From assembly GCA_035527835.1 (NCBI GenBank), contig DATKZS010000196.1, positions 1 to 64,000 on the forward strand: a stretch of 64,000 nt of DNA. The letters run 5' to 3'. Source of the DNA: DATKZS01 sp035527835 [NCBI: bacterium]. GTDB taxonomy: Bacteria > RBG-13-61-14. Every line of letters begins with the position of its first letter. Position 1 is the first letter of the stretch. The notes beneath the pieces were generated by a model. The model was given only the letters and a program-made list of their open reading frames with translations. It was not told where the DNA came from and ran no database searches. Both the position numbers and the translations under genes were made by a program. Shown piece by piece: positions 24,093-33,425 of the stretch.

Positions 24093-24211
24093 TGGGGCTT
24101 GAGGCCTGGGGCTTGGGGCTTGGGGCGTGAGGCCTGGGGCTTGGGGCGTGGGGCCTGGGGCTTGGGGCGTGAGGCCTGGGGCCTGGGGCTTGGGGCGTGA
24201 GGCGTGAGGCA
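24093..24211. repeat. GGGGCTT heptamer array
   Basis: About 16 contiguous heptamers of the type GGGGCTT, GGGGCGT, GAGGCCT and GGGGCCT, in strict 7-base phase. This is the purest heptamer array in the window and lies just upstream of the TrkH-type gene. Confidence 0.88.
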
Positions 24212-24255
24212 AGAGCGCTTCATAGTTTACTGTTTCAATCTGATTGGCTCTTTTT

Positions 24256-24390
24256 CTACAGCCCTGAAAGGGCAATAATAAGATAGCCCAGGGTTGGCCG
24301 TCCTCGGCCTACCCTGGGATATCGGCGTCCATAATATCCTTTTCAGCCCTGAAGGGGCGTAATAAAAACGGGCAATGGCATCTGAGATCA
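24256..24390 (+). repeat. CCCTGAAAGGGC / CCCAGGG dispersed element
   Basis: GCCCTGAAAGGGC, then AGCCCAGGGTTGGCCGTCC with its complementary GGCCTACCCTGGG, then GCCCTGAAGGGGC. A near copy in the same orientation lies at 33436-33566, and inverted relatives lie in the 17 and 19 kb clusters. Confidence 0.75.
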
Positions 24391-24488
24391 AACAAGGGAA
24401 GGCTTATTAATTCCGAAAAACTATAATGTTGCAGGCACGCGGCCCAGGTTTTCAACCTGTGCCCTCCCCAAACCTCAAACCCCAAACC

Positions 24489-25043
24489 TCAAACCTTTTC
24501 CGCGCACGGAATGCAGAGCACCTTGCCTTTCACTTTCCTCGTCCGCGTGTCCATCACCGGCTCGCCGCAGGAGGCGCAGATCAGGCTCTGGTGGATCTCG
24601 GCCTCGGCGGGGAGCGTGATCCTCACGTTCTTGATGTTGAAGAGGTCATCGTCCTTGGCGGTGAGGAGCATTTTCACGCGGTCCTCGCGGCTGGGCGCGG
24701 GCCTGGCGAACACGTCCGGCCGGAGCGCCACCCGCACCGCTTTTCCGCCGGGCCTTTTCGCGAACGTGAACACCTGCTTGCCGTAGTCGCGGAAAAACAG
24801 GTTGCCCTTGCCGAAGGTCGCGCCCGTCAAGAACTGCACCGCGTCCACGGCACAGGAGTTGTTCTCCACGATGGCAATCAGCTCCTCGTCGCCCGACCGC
24901 CTCCCCCGGAGCCTCTTCATCCCCGCCTTCGCCGCCCGATAGCCGATCAGGAGCCCGGGGCAGAGGTGGCCGTGGAAGGAAACAACACCACTCAACTCTC
25001 TATTTAATTTCAACTCCTTTTTGCGGCTGTTTCTTGTCGTCAT
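24489..25043 (-). CDS. FmdE-family protein with C-terminal zinc finger
   Basis: A 184-residue FmdE (formylmethanofuran dehydrogenase subunit E-like) protein. The signature FHGHLCPGLLIGYRAA is near the N-terminus, followed by the ENNSCAVDAVQFLTGATFGKGNL block, where the Cys and His residues bind metal. A small treble-clef zinc finger (ICASC about 20 residues before CIPC) closes the chain. Family members occur far beyond methanogens, often near molybdopterin or metal-homeostasis genes, and their biochemical role is unclear. The start at 25043 is chosen because GGAGG lies ten bases upstream. No molybdenum enzyme is nearby. Confidence 0.88.
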   Translation of the reverse strand: MTTRNSRKKELKLNRELSGVVSFHGHLCPGLLIGYRAAKAGMKRLRGRRSGDEELIAIVENNSCAVDAVQFLTGATFGKGNLFFRDYGKQVFTFAKRPGGKAVRVALRPDVFARPAPSREDRVKMLLTAKDDDLFNIKNVRITLPAEAEIHQSLICASCGEPVMDTRTRKVKGKVLCIPCAEKV

Positions 25044-25173
25044 TAGGATCATACCTCCATTCTGCATGCTGGATTCCACCCTTCTGAACCTATGGCCAGC
25101 TATTATTCAGCCGACCCCTGGTGGTAATCTCTTTTAATGATGACGAATCCAGCATTATGTTTCATTGGCGGAC

Positions 25174-26922
25174 CTATTCCGATTGTTCCGGCCTCGGTAT
25201 GATTTTAAATCCATCAAGCGTCATCCAGGTTTTCCGTTCCGCTTCCCGGTAGATGCTTTCCGCATCCTGATGGATGAAATCCTCCCGGAAAGGCCAGGAT
25301 TGAACCTCCGCAGTGCCATCTTCGATGACGTACGAAAAAATGATGGACTTGCCATCGGAAGAAAAAAACGCCCTGGTTAATTGATAATGACGTTCGACCG
25401 GGCCGGCCCAGATATTATCCCAGAAAAAGCTCATGAGCGGCGACCAATCGCTGGTTTGCCAAAGATGAGCCACATCCTTCTGGAGAAGAAAATACTTGCC
25501 GTTAGGACTAAATGAAATGTCGTAGCCGGGCGTGTCTCCTATATTAATACTTAATTCGAGCTCTTTTGACTCGGTATTCCAGACCCGGAGCGCCGCCTGG
25601 TGGCAACCGCTATTATTAGGATCATATTCATCGCATCCCGAGGCCACAATGAATTTTCCATCGGGAGTAAATTGGAATGGGCCGACATAGCCTGCGAAGG
25701 ATCTGATATTCCCGATGGTGCTCCCGTCCTGAGCCGAAAAAATGTCAATGGTGCCATCATGTCCACTGGCAATATACCTTCCCTCCGGGGAGAAGACCAC
25801 TCTGTTCGCCGTATAACGGAATCCCTGATTATTGAATTGTCTTAGTCTCTGGCCGGTTTCCACATTCCAAAGCTGGAAGAAATCACCTCCACAACTGAGG
25901 GCACGACTCCCGGTTGGAGAAAATATCAGCCTATAGATTTTCGCGCCCTTTCCGTCACCGTTAAAGGTTTTAAGGACTTTGCCGGAATTCATGTCCCATA
26001 GTTTCAACCTAGTCTTGGTGCAATTCTCATTTTTATCCTGGCCATTGCATTCCGCGGAAATGCCGATTTTTCCGTCAGGCGAAATGGCGGCCGAGGTAAT
26101 GGACCCGTCGCTGAATTCGATCGTCCGTTCTTTTTTAAATGAATCCAGGTTCCAGACCGTTATTTCTTCAGGCCGCAAGGAAACGCCTCGTTTGCCGTCG
26201 GAGGAGAAAACAAAGCCAGGATAAATTATTCCCCTGTCTTCCTTGGGCGCGATCGTGATCGTCTTATCCTTTTCGCCCAGCTTGCGGACATAGATGGTCC
26301 AATACTGGCTGCTACTGAAGAACTTGCCGTCGAGAGAAATATTCGAGACATGGGCATCAACTCCCTCTTCTAAAAAGACTTGATCTCCTTTATTGAACAG
26401 ATAGTTATCATCCTGCAGATAATACAGGTAGGTCTTTGCCTCTTGCCGGCCCAGGATGAGGGATTGGGCAAAGTAGAGTCTGGAAGCGCCCAGATAATCA
26501 AATGACGAGGCGCTTCTTGCCATTGCCAACGCAAGCCTGCCCAGTTGCAGGTAGGCCTCGGCCTGCTGCTCTTTGGGCTTTCGCGCGATCTGCTCGGCCA
26601 GATCAAGCCGCGCCAGGGCTTCATCCCTTTCTCTTTCGGCCTTTCCTTTTTCTCCCTGGGCTTCTCTGGCCGCATCAAATTTTTCCGCCGCCCGCTGGTT
26701 GGCGTAGGCAATTTCAAACCGTTGGTGAGAAATTATCTTCCTTGACTCTTCCACTTGGCTGCATGCGAAACATATTTCGCTATGCCTCATCATGCTGAGC
26801 CGCAGAAAAAGGAAAATAGAAAGTGCGAGGACCAGCACGAGAGCCAGGATGAAGGCCCGACTCCATCTGACTCTCGGCGGCTTTTTTCGATTCTCCGATC
26901 CTGGGTTCCGGCTTGCAGTCAT
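25174..26922 (-). CDS. Membrane-anchored WD40-repeat protein
   Basis: A 582-residue protein with a basic N-terminus, one membrane helix (about 24-43) and a C-terminal domain of about 400 residues built from WD40-like blades: FSSDGKRGVSL, ISPDGKIGIS, FSPTGSRALS, FSPEGRYIASG and FTPDGKFIVASG recur at roughly blade spacing, several with trailing LWN or VWN. The linker (about 55-110) is a long charged helix. This arrangement resembles the C-terminal halves of STAND-type or kinase-associated WD40 proteins without the effector, so it could be a scaffold or a remnant. Its GC is visibly lower (near 50%) than that of its neighbours, which suggests transfer. No partner effector is adjacent. Confidence 0.82.
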   Translation of the reverse strand: MTASRNPGSENRKKPPRVRWSRAFILALVLVLALSIFLFLRLSMMRHSEICFACSQVEESRKIISHQRFEIAYANQRAAEKFDAAREAQGEKGKAERERDEALARLDLAEQIARKPKEQQAEAYLQLGRLALAMARSASSFDYLGASRLYFAQSLILGRQEAKTYLYYLQDDNYLFNKGDQVFLEEGVDAHVSNISLDGKFFSSSQYWTIYVRKLGEKDKTITIAPKEDRGIIYPGFVFSSDGKRGVSLRPEEITVWNLDSFKKERTIEFSDGSITSAAISPDGKIGISAECNGQDKNENCTKTRLKLWDMNSGKVLKTFNGDGKGAKIYRLIFSPTGSRALSCGGDFFQLWNVETGQRLRQFNNQGFRYTANRVVFSPEGRYIASGHDGTIDIFSAQDGSTIGNIRSFAGYVGPFQFTPDGKFIVASGCDEYDPNNSGCHQAALRVWNTESKELELSINIGDTPGYDISFSPNGKYFLLQKDVAHLWQTSDWSPLMSFFWDNIWAGPVERHYQLTRAFFSSDGKSIIFSYVIEDGTAEVQSWPFREDFIHQDAESIYREAERKTWMTLDGFKIIPRPEQSE

Positions 26923-27016
26923 GGTTAATCAGCCTTTCATGGCGCCTTCAGCGCTCAAAGAGCCGAGTGGAACCGCGTTCTTATCCAGCACGGGTCGCGC
27001 GGCGGAGCGGAATGGG

Positions 27017-27385
27017 TCAGAGCTTTGCAGCCAAATTCCTTTCTCGGTGCCTTGTCTCTTCAACCACCACGATGGTCCCCTTCTCCAGGGCGGACGTGGA
27101 ATCCTTCAGGACTTTGCGGAGTCGCTCGATCACGTGTTCACTCCTGCAGTCATGAAGCCTGAAAATGACGACACTCACGAGACGACCACCAGAGAGGGAG
27201 ATTATCTCCCCGAAATCGAGGTCAAAGGTCAGCAGGACCCTTTTTTCGGAAAAGGCCTTCTCGAATATGGCGCCGTTGGGGAGACGCTGCAGGTTTTCAT
27301 CCCGGAGGTGGACAGCGTCGTGCCCTTCGGCGCGGAGATACTGCATCACGCGTTGTGACACGCCCATGTCGGCAAGGAATCGCAT
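27017..27385 (-). CDS. DUF5615 PIN-like toxin
   Basis: A 122-residue PIN-like protein of the DUF5615 type. It shows FLADMGVSQRVMQYLRAEGHD at the start, where Asp6 is the first acidic ligand, then HLRDENLQRLPNGAIFEKAFSEKRVLLTFDLDFGE with the second acidic cluster, and a late VVVEETRHRERNL strand. These match the acidic active-site layout of PIN RNases. It lies six bases after a DUF433 gene, its usual antitoxin partner, and the two are surely one operon. RNase activity is inferred from the family. Confidence 0.9.
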   Translation of the reverse strand: MRFLADMGVSQRVMQYLRAEGHDAVHLRDENLQRLPNGAIFEKAFSEKRVLLTFDLDFGEIISLSGGRLVSVVIFRLHDCRSEHVIERLRKVLKDSTSALEKGTIVVVEETRHRERNLAAKL

Positions 27386-27391
27386 CCGTCC

Positions 27392-27613
27392 CTACCCGGA
27401 ATGAACTTCTTCCTGAGCGAGCCAGGCCGCGTATTCCAGGGACTGCTGGATGTCCTCCGGCTCCAAGTCGGGATAGTCGTCAAGGATCTCCCGTGGCGTT
27501 GCGCCGTGGGCGATCTGGCCCACGATCACTGAGACCGGGATCCTCATGCCCCGGATGCAGGCCCGGCCGCCCATGATCCCGGTATCAAAGGTTATGCGCT
27601 CGAATGTCTCCAT
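27392..27613 (-). CDS. DUF433 antitoxin
   Basis: A 73-residue DUF433 protein. It has the hallmark GGRACIRGMRIPVSVIVGQIAHG followed by TPREILDDYPDLEPEDIQQSLEYAA, a short strand plus helix-turn-helix-like fold. DUF433 proteins act as antitoxins and probable autoregulators of DUF5615/PIN toxins, as paired here. AGAGGAGG lies ten bases before the ATG. Upstream, 27614-27720 holds a TATGCT-type -10 box and a short AAACCTC heptamer run. Confidence 0.92.
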   Translation of the reverse strand: METFERITFDTGIMGGRACIRGMRIPVSVIVGQIAHGATPREILDDYPDLEPEDIQQSLEYAAWLAQEEVHSG

Positions 27614-27721
27614 GACTTTTGCCTCCTCTGGTTATGTTAGCATATGAGAGCACCAATCTATAAATAGAGCTAACTCCGTCCCTTCTTAACCTCAAACCCC
27701 AAACCTCAAACCACAAACCTC

Positions 27722-28888
27722 TCAATCATACCCGATGGACTTCATCCCGTTCGAGAGCACGTCCCTTGAGATGATGAGGCGCTGGATTTCGGAGGTTCCT
27801 TCATAGATGCGCATGGCCCGGACCTCGCGGTAGACGGCCTCGATGGGTCCTTCCTTCATGTAGCCCATGCCGCCGAAGAGCTGAACCGCGCGGTCGGCGA
27901 TGCGGCCGACGGCCTCGGTGCAGAAGAGCTTGACCATGCTGGCGCGGGCGCGGTCGCGGTCGCCCTGGTCCAGGCGCCAGGCGGAGTCGTAGACCATGGT
28001 CTTCATGGCGTAGAGCTCGGTGATCATGTCGGCCAACATCCACTGGATGGCCTGGAACTCGGCGATGGGCTTGCCGAACTGGACGCGGACCTGGGCGTGC
28101 CCGCGGCAGAGCTCGATCAGCCGCCGCGAGATGCCGATGGAGCGCGCGCCCTGCGACAGCCTCCCCTCTTCCAGCACCCGCATCGCGATTTCGAAGCCCT
28201 GGCCCTCCCGGCCCAAGAGGTTCGCGGCCGGGACCTCGCAGTCCTCGAAAATCAGCTCGCACTGCTTGCAGATGTCCGTGCCCATCGAGTCCTGGAGCTT
28301 CCCGATCGTGAAGCCCGGCGTGCCCTTCTCCACCACGAACGCGCTCATGCCCTTCCTGCCCTTTGACTTGTCCGTCACCGCCACCACCGTGTGCACGTCC
28401 GAGATGTCGGCCTTGGTGATGAAATGCTTCATGCCGTTGAGCACGTACTGGTCGCCCTTCTTGTCGGCCTTGGTGAGGATGGAGGACGCGTCGGAGCCGG
28501 CGTTGGGCTCGGTGAGCGCGAAGCACGAGAGCAGCTCGCCCGTTGCCATGCGCGGCAGGAACTTCTGTTTCTGCTCCTCGCTCCCGTAGTACACGAGGCC
28601 GAGCGAGCCGATGCCGATGTTGCCGCTGATTAAAAAGCAATAGGCCAGGTTGGCGCGCGCCAGCTCCTCCTGGATCAGCATGCACTCCACCGTGGACATG
28701 CCCATGCCGCCGTACTCCTGCGGCACCGTGATCCCGAACAGCCCCATCTCCTTCATCTGCGCCGCGATCTTGTCCGGAATCTTCTTCTCATGCTCCACCT
28801 GCTCATTGATCGGGATCAACTCCTTGTCCACGAACCGACGGATGTTGTCCCGCAATACCCGGTACTCCTCGGGAAACTCGAAATCCAT
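27722..28888 (-). CDS. Acyl-CoA dehydrogenase
   Basis: A 388-residue flavoprotein that oxidises an acyl-CoA thioester to the enoyl-CoA and passes electrons to ETF. Family motifs are present: CFALTEPNAGSDASS (flavin and substrate binding), FITKADISD, GRLSQGARSIGISRR, VQLFGGMGYMKEG, and IYEGTSEIQRLIISR with the Glu expected to be the catalytic base. Chain-length preference cannot be read. The start at 28888 follows AAGGAGG; the open frame extends 61 codons further into sequence with no ribosome site. No ETF or thiolase genes are adjacent, so its pathway, fatty-acid or branched-chain amino-acid catabolism, is open. Confidence 0.95.
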   Translation of the reverse strand: MDFEFPEEYRVLRDNIRRFVDKELIPINEQVEHEKKIPDKIAAQMKEMGLFGITVPQEYGGMGMSTVECMLIQEELARANLAYCFLISGNIGIGSLGLVYYGSEEQKQKFLPRMATGELLSCFALTEPNAGSDASSILTKADKKGDQYVLNGMKHFITKADISDVHTVVAVTDKSKGRKGMSAFVVEKGTPGFTIGKLQDSMGTDICKQCELIFEDCEVPAANLLGREGQGFEIAMRVLEEGRLSQGARSIGISRRLIELCRGHAQVRVQFGKPIAEFQAIQWMLADMITELYAMKTMVYDSAWRLDQGDRDRARASMVKLFCTEAVGRIADRAVQLFGGMGYMKEGPIEAVYREVRAMRIYEGTSEIQRLIISRDVLSNGMKSIGYD

Positions 28889-28921
28889 GTCACTCCTCCT
28901 TGATAATGGTGTTACACCTCG

Positions 28922-29245
28922 ATCACCCGGCCACCGGCCGGAGGCCGCCTCCCACATTCCCCGCGGCCAGATGTAACATATCAGGGCGGGGCGGGGATAA
29001 TCAAGAAGGGAGCAGGCAAGGCGGGTTGCGCAGTGCAGCCCCGGGAGGGGCGGGCGAAAGTAGCCCAGCAATTCATTGCTGGGTGGGCCGGCAGCACCGA
29101 TGCCCCGAGTCCCGGAGGGACGACCGAGTCTTGCTCAACTCATGATCGTCCGTCCCTACGGGACTTGGCGGTTTTTTCCCGCCCAGTTCCCAGGAATAAA
29201 TTCCCGGACTACTCTCGAAATGTCCCTCCGGGACTACAATACTTC
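28922..29245. repeat. Dispersed GC-rich and GTCCCGGAGGGAC-type element cluster
   Basis: CCGGCCGGAGGCCGCCTCCC (28934-28953), then a block (29030-29235) with AGCCCAGCAATTCATTGCTGGG, GTCCCGGAGGGACG, TCCCAGGAATAAATTCCCGG and a final TGTCCCTCCGGGAC. It is related to 19600-19690 and 46495-46585. It fills the gene-free gap 28889-29327. Confidence 0.72.
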
Positions 29246-29327
29246 AAGGCCAGAAAGTTCTGAAATTCAGTAACACTTGAATCATGGCGATGGTTAATCA
29301 TTGAAGAGATCAAACGACGGATTCCGC

Positions 29328-29567
29328 TCAGCCCGTCAGCTTTATTTTTTCCGACTGGCCGGAGACCTGGTTGACGAATTCGAGCAGGCCGGAGGGGGAG
29401 GAGGCGAGCTGGTCGTTGGCGTTGAGGAATTCGATGCCGTAGACGGAGCCGTCGGGCGCGATGTCAACGTTGAGCTCATCGCTGATATGGAGAGTTGTGA
29501 CCTCCGCGCCGTTCTCGCGGAGCCGGAGATAAGCAATGTTGTATTTGGGATCATAAGTCAGCTTCAT
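29328..29567 (-). CDS. DUF2283 protein
   Basis: A 79-residue DUF2283 protein. The opening MKLTYDPKYNIAYLRLRE and the middle ELNVDIAPDGSVYGIEFLNA are the family's two-strand signature. The function is unknown; members are often found beside DUF4258 or other toxin-antitoxin genes. Here no toxin is adjacent, so it is a solitary copy, possibly a remnant. A GGGAGGGACG ribosome site precedes the ATG. Confidence 0.88.
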   Translation of the reverse strand: MKLTYDPKYNIAYLRLRENGAEVTTLHISDELNVDIAPDGSVYGIEFLNANDQLASSPSGLLEFVNQVSGQSEKIKLTG

Positions 29568-29815
29568 GGGCGTCCCTCCCGGCCATGCGCGTTATCGCCT
29601 GAGGGTGAATCCGAACGTTCATCGTAATGTTCATTCTAACTTATCATGCCGGTGATTTTCAATCTTACATCGAAGTTAACGATTCAGCCGCCTCGATAAA
29701 GGAGAGATCAATGAAAGCGGCGTCATGCCGCCGCACTCCAGGGTTATTTTTGAACCTCCTCCCGGGATGGTGTATGTTGAAGGGTACTTTATTTTTTCCG
29801 GGAGGTATTTTCAAG

Positions 29816-30886
29816 ATGGCCCTCAAGATCGCGGTCAAGAAAACCGACCAGCCCGGCGCGCTGCCGCCGGACGATGCGCTCGGGTTCGGCAAGATTTTCA
29901 CCGACCACATGTTCATCATGGATTACACCAAGGGCAAGGGCTGGCACGACGCGCGGATCGTTCCTTACGGCCCGTTCGTGCTGGACCCGGCCACCATCAT
30001 GCTCCATTACGGCCAGGCCACGTTCGAGGGGCTCAAGGCCTTCCACGCCGGCGACCGCATCCAGCTCTTCCGGCCGCAGGCCAACATCCTGCGCATGAAC
30101 AAGTCCAACGCGCGCGTGTGCATCCCGCCGCTGGATCCTGACGACCACCTCCAGGCCATCACCGCGCTGGTCGGACTGGAGAGCCGCTGGGTGCCCAGGA
30201 ACGAAGGCACCGCGCTCTACATCCGGCCGACCGTGATCGCGACCGAGCCGTTCATCGGGGTGCACGTGTCGGACCGCTACATTTTCTTCATCATCCTGTC
30301 GCCGGTGGGGGCGTACTACAAGGAGGGGTTCAGCCCGGTGAAGATCCTGGTGGAGGACGAGTACATCCGGGCGGCGGCGGGCGGTCTCGGCGAGGCCAAG
30401 ACGCCGGCGAATTACGCGGCCAGCCTGCTGGCGGCGGAGAAGGCGCAGAAAAAGGGGTTCACCCAGGTGCTGTGGCTCGACGGGGTCGAGCGCAAGTGGA
30501 TCGAGGAAGTGGGCACCATGAACATCTTCTTCCTGATCGGCGACGAGCTGGTCACGGCGCCGCTCGCCGGGACCATCCTCCCCGGCGTGACCCGCGACAG
30601 CGTGCTCAAGCTCACGCGCGAATGGGGCCTGAAGGTTTCCGAGCGCAGGCTCTCGATTGGCGAGGTGATGAAGGCCGCGCAAGACGGGTCGCTCCAGGAG
30701 TGCTTCGGCACGGGCACGGCCGCGATCATCTCCCCGGTCGGCTCGCTCACTTACAAGGACCAGACGGTTTCGGTGACCGGCGGCAAGGTCGGGCCCTTGG
30801 CGCAAAAACTCTACGACACCATCACCGGCATCCAGTACGGCAAGCTCAAGGACCCGTACGGGTGGACCGTGGTGGTGGAGACGTGA
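29816..30886 (+). CDS. ilvE: Branched-chain amino acid aminotransferase
   Basis: A 356-residue class IV PLP aminotransferase that interconverts valine, leucine and isoleucine with their 2-oxo acids. Motifs: HYGQATFEGLKAF near 65, LFRPQANILRMNKSN, LYIRPTVIATEP, the PLP lysine in GGLGEAKTPANYAASL, and VEEVGTMN-type WIEEVGTMNIFF. The size and HYGQ-type motif fit the eukaryote-like (type II) BCAT group, longer than E. coli IlvE (309). The ATG at 29816 follows GGAGG at ten bases; the frame is open about 190 bases upstream without a ribosome site. It is solitary and ends in a terminator. Confidence 0.95.
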   Translation: MALKIAVKKTDQPGALPPDDALGFGKIFTDHMFIMDYTKGKGWHDARIVPYGPFVLDPATIMLHYGQATFEGLKAFHAGDRIQLFRPQANILRMNKSNARVCIPPLDPDDHLQAITALVGLESRWVPRNEGTALYIRPTVIATEPFIGVHVSDRYIFFIILSPVGAYYKEGFSPVKILVEDEYIRAAAGGLGEAKTPANYAASLLAAEKAQKKGFTQVLWLDGVERKWIEEVGTMNIFFLIGDELVTAPLAGTILPGVTRDSVLKLTREWGLKVSERRLSIGEVMKAAQDGSLQECFGTGTAAIISPVGSLTYKDQTVSVTGGKVGPLAQKLYDTITGIQYGKLKDPYGWTVVVET

Positions 30887-30892
30887 AGAGAG

Positions 30893-30920
30893 TAGCAAGT
30901 AGCCGGTAGCCAGTAGCAAG
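30893..30920. repeat. AGTAGCC heptamers
   Basis: AGTAGCA-AGTAGCC-GGTAGCC-AGTAGCA in phase, between the ilvE stop and its terminator. Confidence 0.75.
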
Positions 30921-30937
30921 GGGAAGACGGCGTGCAG

Positions 30938-30970
30938 AGGGACGGCGGAAGGGGCCGTCCCTTTTTATTT
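30938..30970 (+). terminator. ilvE rho-independent terminator
   Basis: AGGGACGGC / GCCGTCCCT stem followed by TTTTATTT. Confidence 0.85.
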
Positions 30971-31054
30971 GCGCGCAAGAAAACTTATGATGTTGATGGG
31001 CGTTATTGGAGCTTGAAGCAAGGTGACCGCAATCAAGGGACGGGAGGGAAGGCC

Positions 31055-33328
31055 ATGAAAAACGCGGGCTGGAAGATATGGGCGGCGGCGGTGCTGCTGG
31101 GGCTGGCGGCGTGCACGAGCGGGGCGGGGGGAGGCAATAAGCCGATCTCGCTCCTGCCGGCGTTTTCGGGCGAGGACCTGGCGGCGAAGCTGGGGAGCTA
31201 TTACGCGCCGGTGCGGTCCGACGTGCAGCCGAGCGTGCCCGCATATAACCTTCCCCTCGCGCCCGCGGACATTCAGAACCTCGACGACGTGCTCGCCAAG
31301 ATCGGCCTCGCCGTCCCCGCCCGCGACAAGCTGCTTCAGAACGGCTTTGCCACCGTCTCCTTCGGCAGCCTGGACGACATCGTCGCGGCCTACGACCGGA
31401 TCAAGGAGCTGGAGATGCCGGTGTTCGTCACCACCGACTCCGTGCTCCACTTGTACCACATCCAGTTCGACGAGACGCTGCGGGTGATCGAGGAGAAGGA
31501 ATTTTATCCGGACCTCACGGCCCTGACCCGCGTGTTCCGGGCCGAGATGGAAAAGCGGTATGGAGCGAGCAAGGGCCTGGAGAAGACGGCGTACAAGAAG
31601 GGCCTCGCCTATTTCGCGGTGGCGGAGAAGCTGCTCGACCCCGAGGCCCGGGTCCCGGCGTCAGTGCAAGATTGGGTGGACACCGAGCTCGGCTACATCG
31701 AAAAGCACGGGGGCTTCGAGGACAGCCCGATCTTCACCTACCGGGAGGACTACTCGCAGTACGTCCCGCGCGGGCATTATACGAGGAGCGAGGAGCTGAA
31801 AAGGTACTTCAAGGCCATGATGTGGTACGGCCGGCTGACCATGCTGATCAAGGGCAGCGACGAGAGCGGGCCGGACGCGCATTTTGACGCGCTGGTCTCG
31901 AAGGAAGAGGCGCAGGCGCAGACCATGCTGGGCGCGGCCATCGCCTCTCTGTTCGGCGAGCTTCAGGTGGGCGACCGGAGCGCGGCCCAGGTGTGGGAGC
32001 GCATCTACGCGGTGACGGCTTACTACGTGGGCCTGGCCGACGACCTCACCCCGCAGGACTACGTCAAGGCGCTCGGCGAGGTGTTCGGCGACAAGTTCGA
32101 GCCGGGCGCGTTGGCCGACCCCGCCGTCTTCGGGAAGTTCCAGGACCGGATCGCGCGCCTGAAGCCGCCGGCCATTTACAGCGGCACCGGCGAGTCCGGG
32201 GTCAACATGGACCTGCAGCCGGACCGCGCGCTCTCGCCCGAGCAGCTCGACCGCATCCTCGGCAAGACCATGGGCTTCCGCATGATGGGCCAGCGCTACA
32301 TTCCCGATTCCTACATCCTGGGCCAGTTGGTGGCGCCGGTGGTGGGCAGCGGACTGGGCGCGCCGGCCTTTACCACGGTCATGATCCCCGACTTCGGCCC
32401 CATCCGCGGCTTTCCCCGCGGGCTCGACGTCATGGCCGTGCTCGGCTCCGACCGTGCGCTCGCGGTCATGGACTCGCTTGGCGACACCAACTACGCCAAG
32501 TACCAGGACCAGATGAAGAAGCTCCGCGACGAGTTCGGAAAGATCTCCGTCTCCGACTGGAACCGCAACCTTTATTGGTCCTGGCTTTACGCGCTGAAGG
32601 GATTGACCGAGCCGACCCGCGGCCCGGGCTGGCCCACCTTCATGACCACCGATACCTGGGCCGACAAGCAGCTCAACGCCGCGCTCGGCTCCTGGTCCAG
32701 CCTCCGCCACGACACCATCCTCTACGCCAAGCAGAGCTACACCCCCACCATCACCGCCGAGTCGGCCCCTCCGCCGCGGCCTAGCCCCAAGCCGGTGGTC
32801 GGCTACGTCGAGCCGGCGCCCGAGTTCTACGCGCGGCTGGTCGCGCTCACCCGCATGAGCGAGAAGGGACTCAAGGAGATGAAGGTGCTCGATGACGAAT
32901 CGCTGGGCCGGCTCCAGTCGCTGGGGGCGATCCTGGCGCGGCTGCAGGCGCTTTCGGAAAAGGAGCTGAAGAACGAGGAGCTGACGGAAGAGGACTACGC
33001 ATTCATCCGGAATTTCGGCGAGCGCCTGTCGGCGGTGGTGAGCGGCGCTTCCGAGGCGGGCCAGAAAACGACGCTGATCGCGGACGTGCACACGGACCAG
33101 AACACCGGCCAGGTGCTGGAGGAAGGCACGGGGTATCTCAGGCTGATGCTGGTGGCCTACAAGCTGCCGCAGGGCCACGTCCTGGTCGGCGCCGGGCCCG
33201 TCTTCTCCTACTACGAGTTCAAGCACCCCATGTCCGACCGCCTCACCGACGAGAAATGGCGGACCATGCTGCAGGGCCGGGACCAGCCCAGGCTGCCGGA
33301 ATGGACGGGAAGCTTCGCGGCGGAGTGA
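31055..33328 (+). CDS. DUF3160 lipoprotein
   Basis: A 757-residue DUF3160 protein. The start at 31055 has GGGAGGGAAGG upstream and gives a lipoprotein signal with Cys20 in the lipobox LAAC, so the protein is probably attached to the periplasmic side of a membrane. The family signature VFVTTDSVLHLYHIQFDETLR lies near 130-150. Other conserved stretches are GFRMMGQRYIPDSYIL, GLDVMAVLGSDRAL, LYWSWLYALKGL and QLNAALGSWSSLRHDTILYAKQSY. The last 150 residues include a helical segment and a VLIGDVHTDQN-like ADVHTDQNTGQVLEEGTG block. Function is unknown; the family is widespread in bacteria from sediments. It follows the ilvE terminator and is monocistronic. Confidence 0.9.
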   Translation: MKNAGWKIWAAAVLLGLAACTSGAGGGNKPISLLPAFSGEDLAAKLGSYYAPVRSDVQPSVPAYNLPLAPADIQNLDDVLAKIGLAVPARDKLLQNGFATVSFGSLDDIVAAYDRIKELEMPVFVTTDSVLHLYHIQFDETLRVIEEKEFYPDLTALTRVFRAEMEKRYGASKGLEKTAYKKGLAYFAVAEKLLDPEARVPASVQDWVDTELGYIEKHGGFEDSPIFTYREDYSQYVPRGHYTRSEELKRYFKAMMWYGRLTMLIKGSDESGPDAHFDALVSKEEAQAQTMLGAAIASLFGELQVGDRSAAQVWERIYAVTAYYVGLADDLTPQDYVKALGEVFGDKFEPGALADPAVFGKFQDRIARLKPPAIYSGTGESGVNMDLQPDRALSPEQLDRILGKTMGFRMMGQRYIPDSYILGQLVAPVVGSGLGAPAFTTVMIPDFGPIRGFPRGLDVMAVLGSDRALAVMDSLGDTNYAKYQDQMKKLRDEFGKISVSDWNRNLYWSWLYALKGLTEPTRGPGWPTFMTTDTWADKQLNAALGSWSSLRHDTILYAKQSYTPTITAESAPPPRPSPKPVVGYVEPAPEFYARLVALTRMSEKGLKEMKVLDDESLGRLQSLGAILARLQALSEKELKNEELTEEDYAFIRNFGERLSAVVSGASEAGQKTTLIADVHTDQNTGQVLEEGTGYLRLMLVAYKLPQGHVLVGAGPVFSYYEFKHPMSDRLTDEKWRTMLQGRDQPRLPEWTGSFAAE

Positions 33329-33333
33329 GGCGA

Positions 33334-33373
33334 AGATAGAATCAAGAATCAAGAATACAGAATCGAGAAGATA
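33334..33373. repeat. AGAATCA heptamers
   Basis: AGAATCA-AGAATCA-AGAATAC-AGAATCG-AGAAGAT, five contiguous degenerate heptamers right after the DUF3160 stop codon. Confidence 0.75.
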
Positions 33374-33425
33374 GGAGTCAGTCGTCCGCGGTGTTCCGGG
33401 TGCGCTGTTTTAAGCTGGCCGTCTC

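Noticed and set aside
29627-29815. N-terminal extension of the branched-chain aminotransferase
   Set aside because: The frame is open upstream, but the ATG at 29816 has the ribosome site and begins just before the conserved N-terminus.
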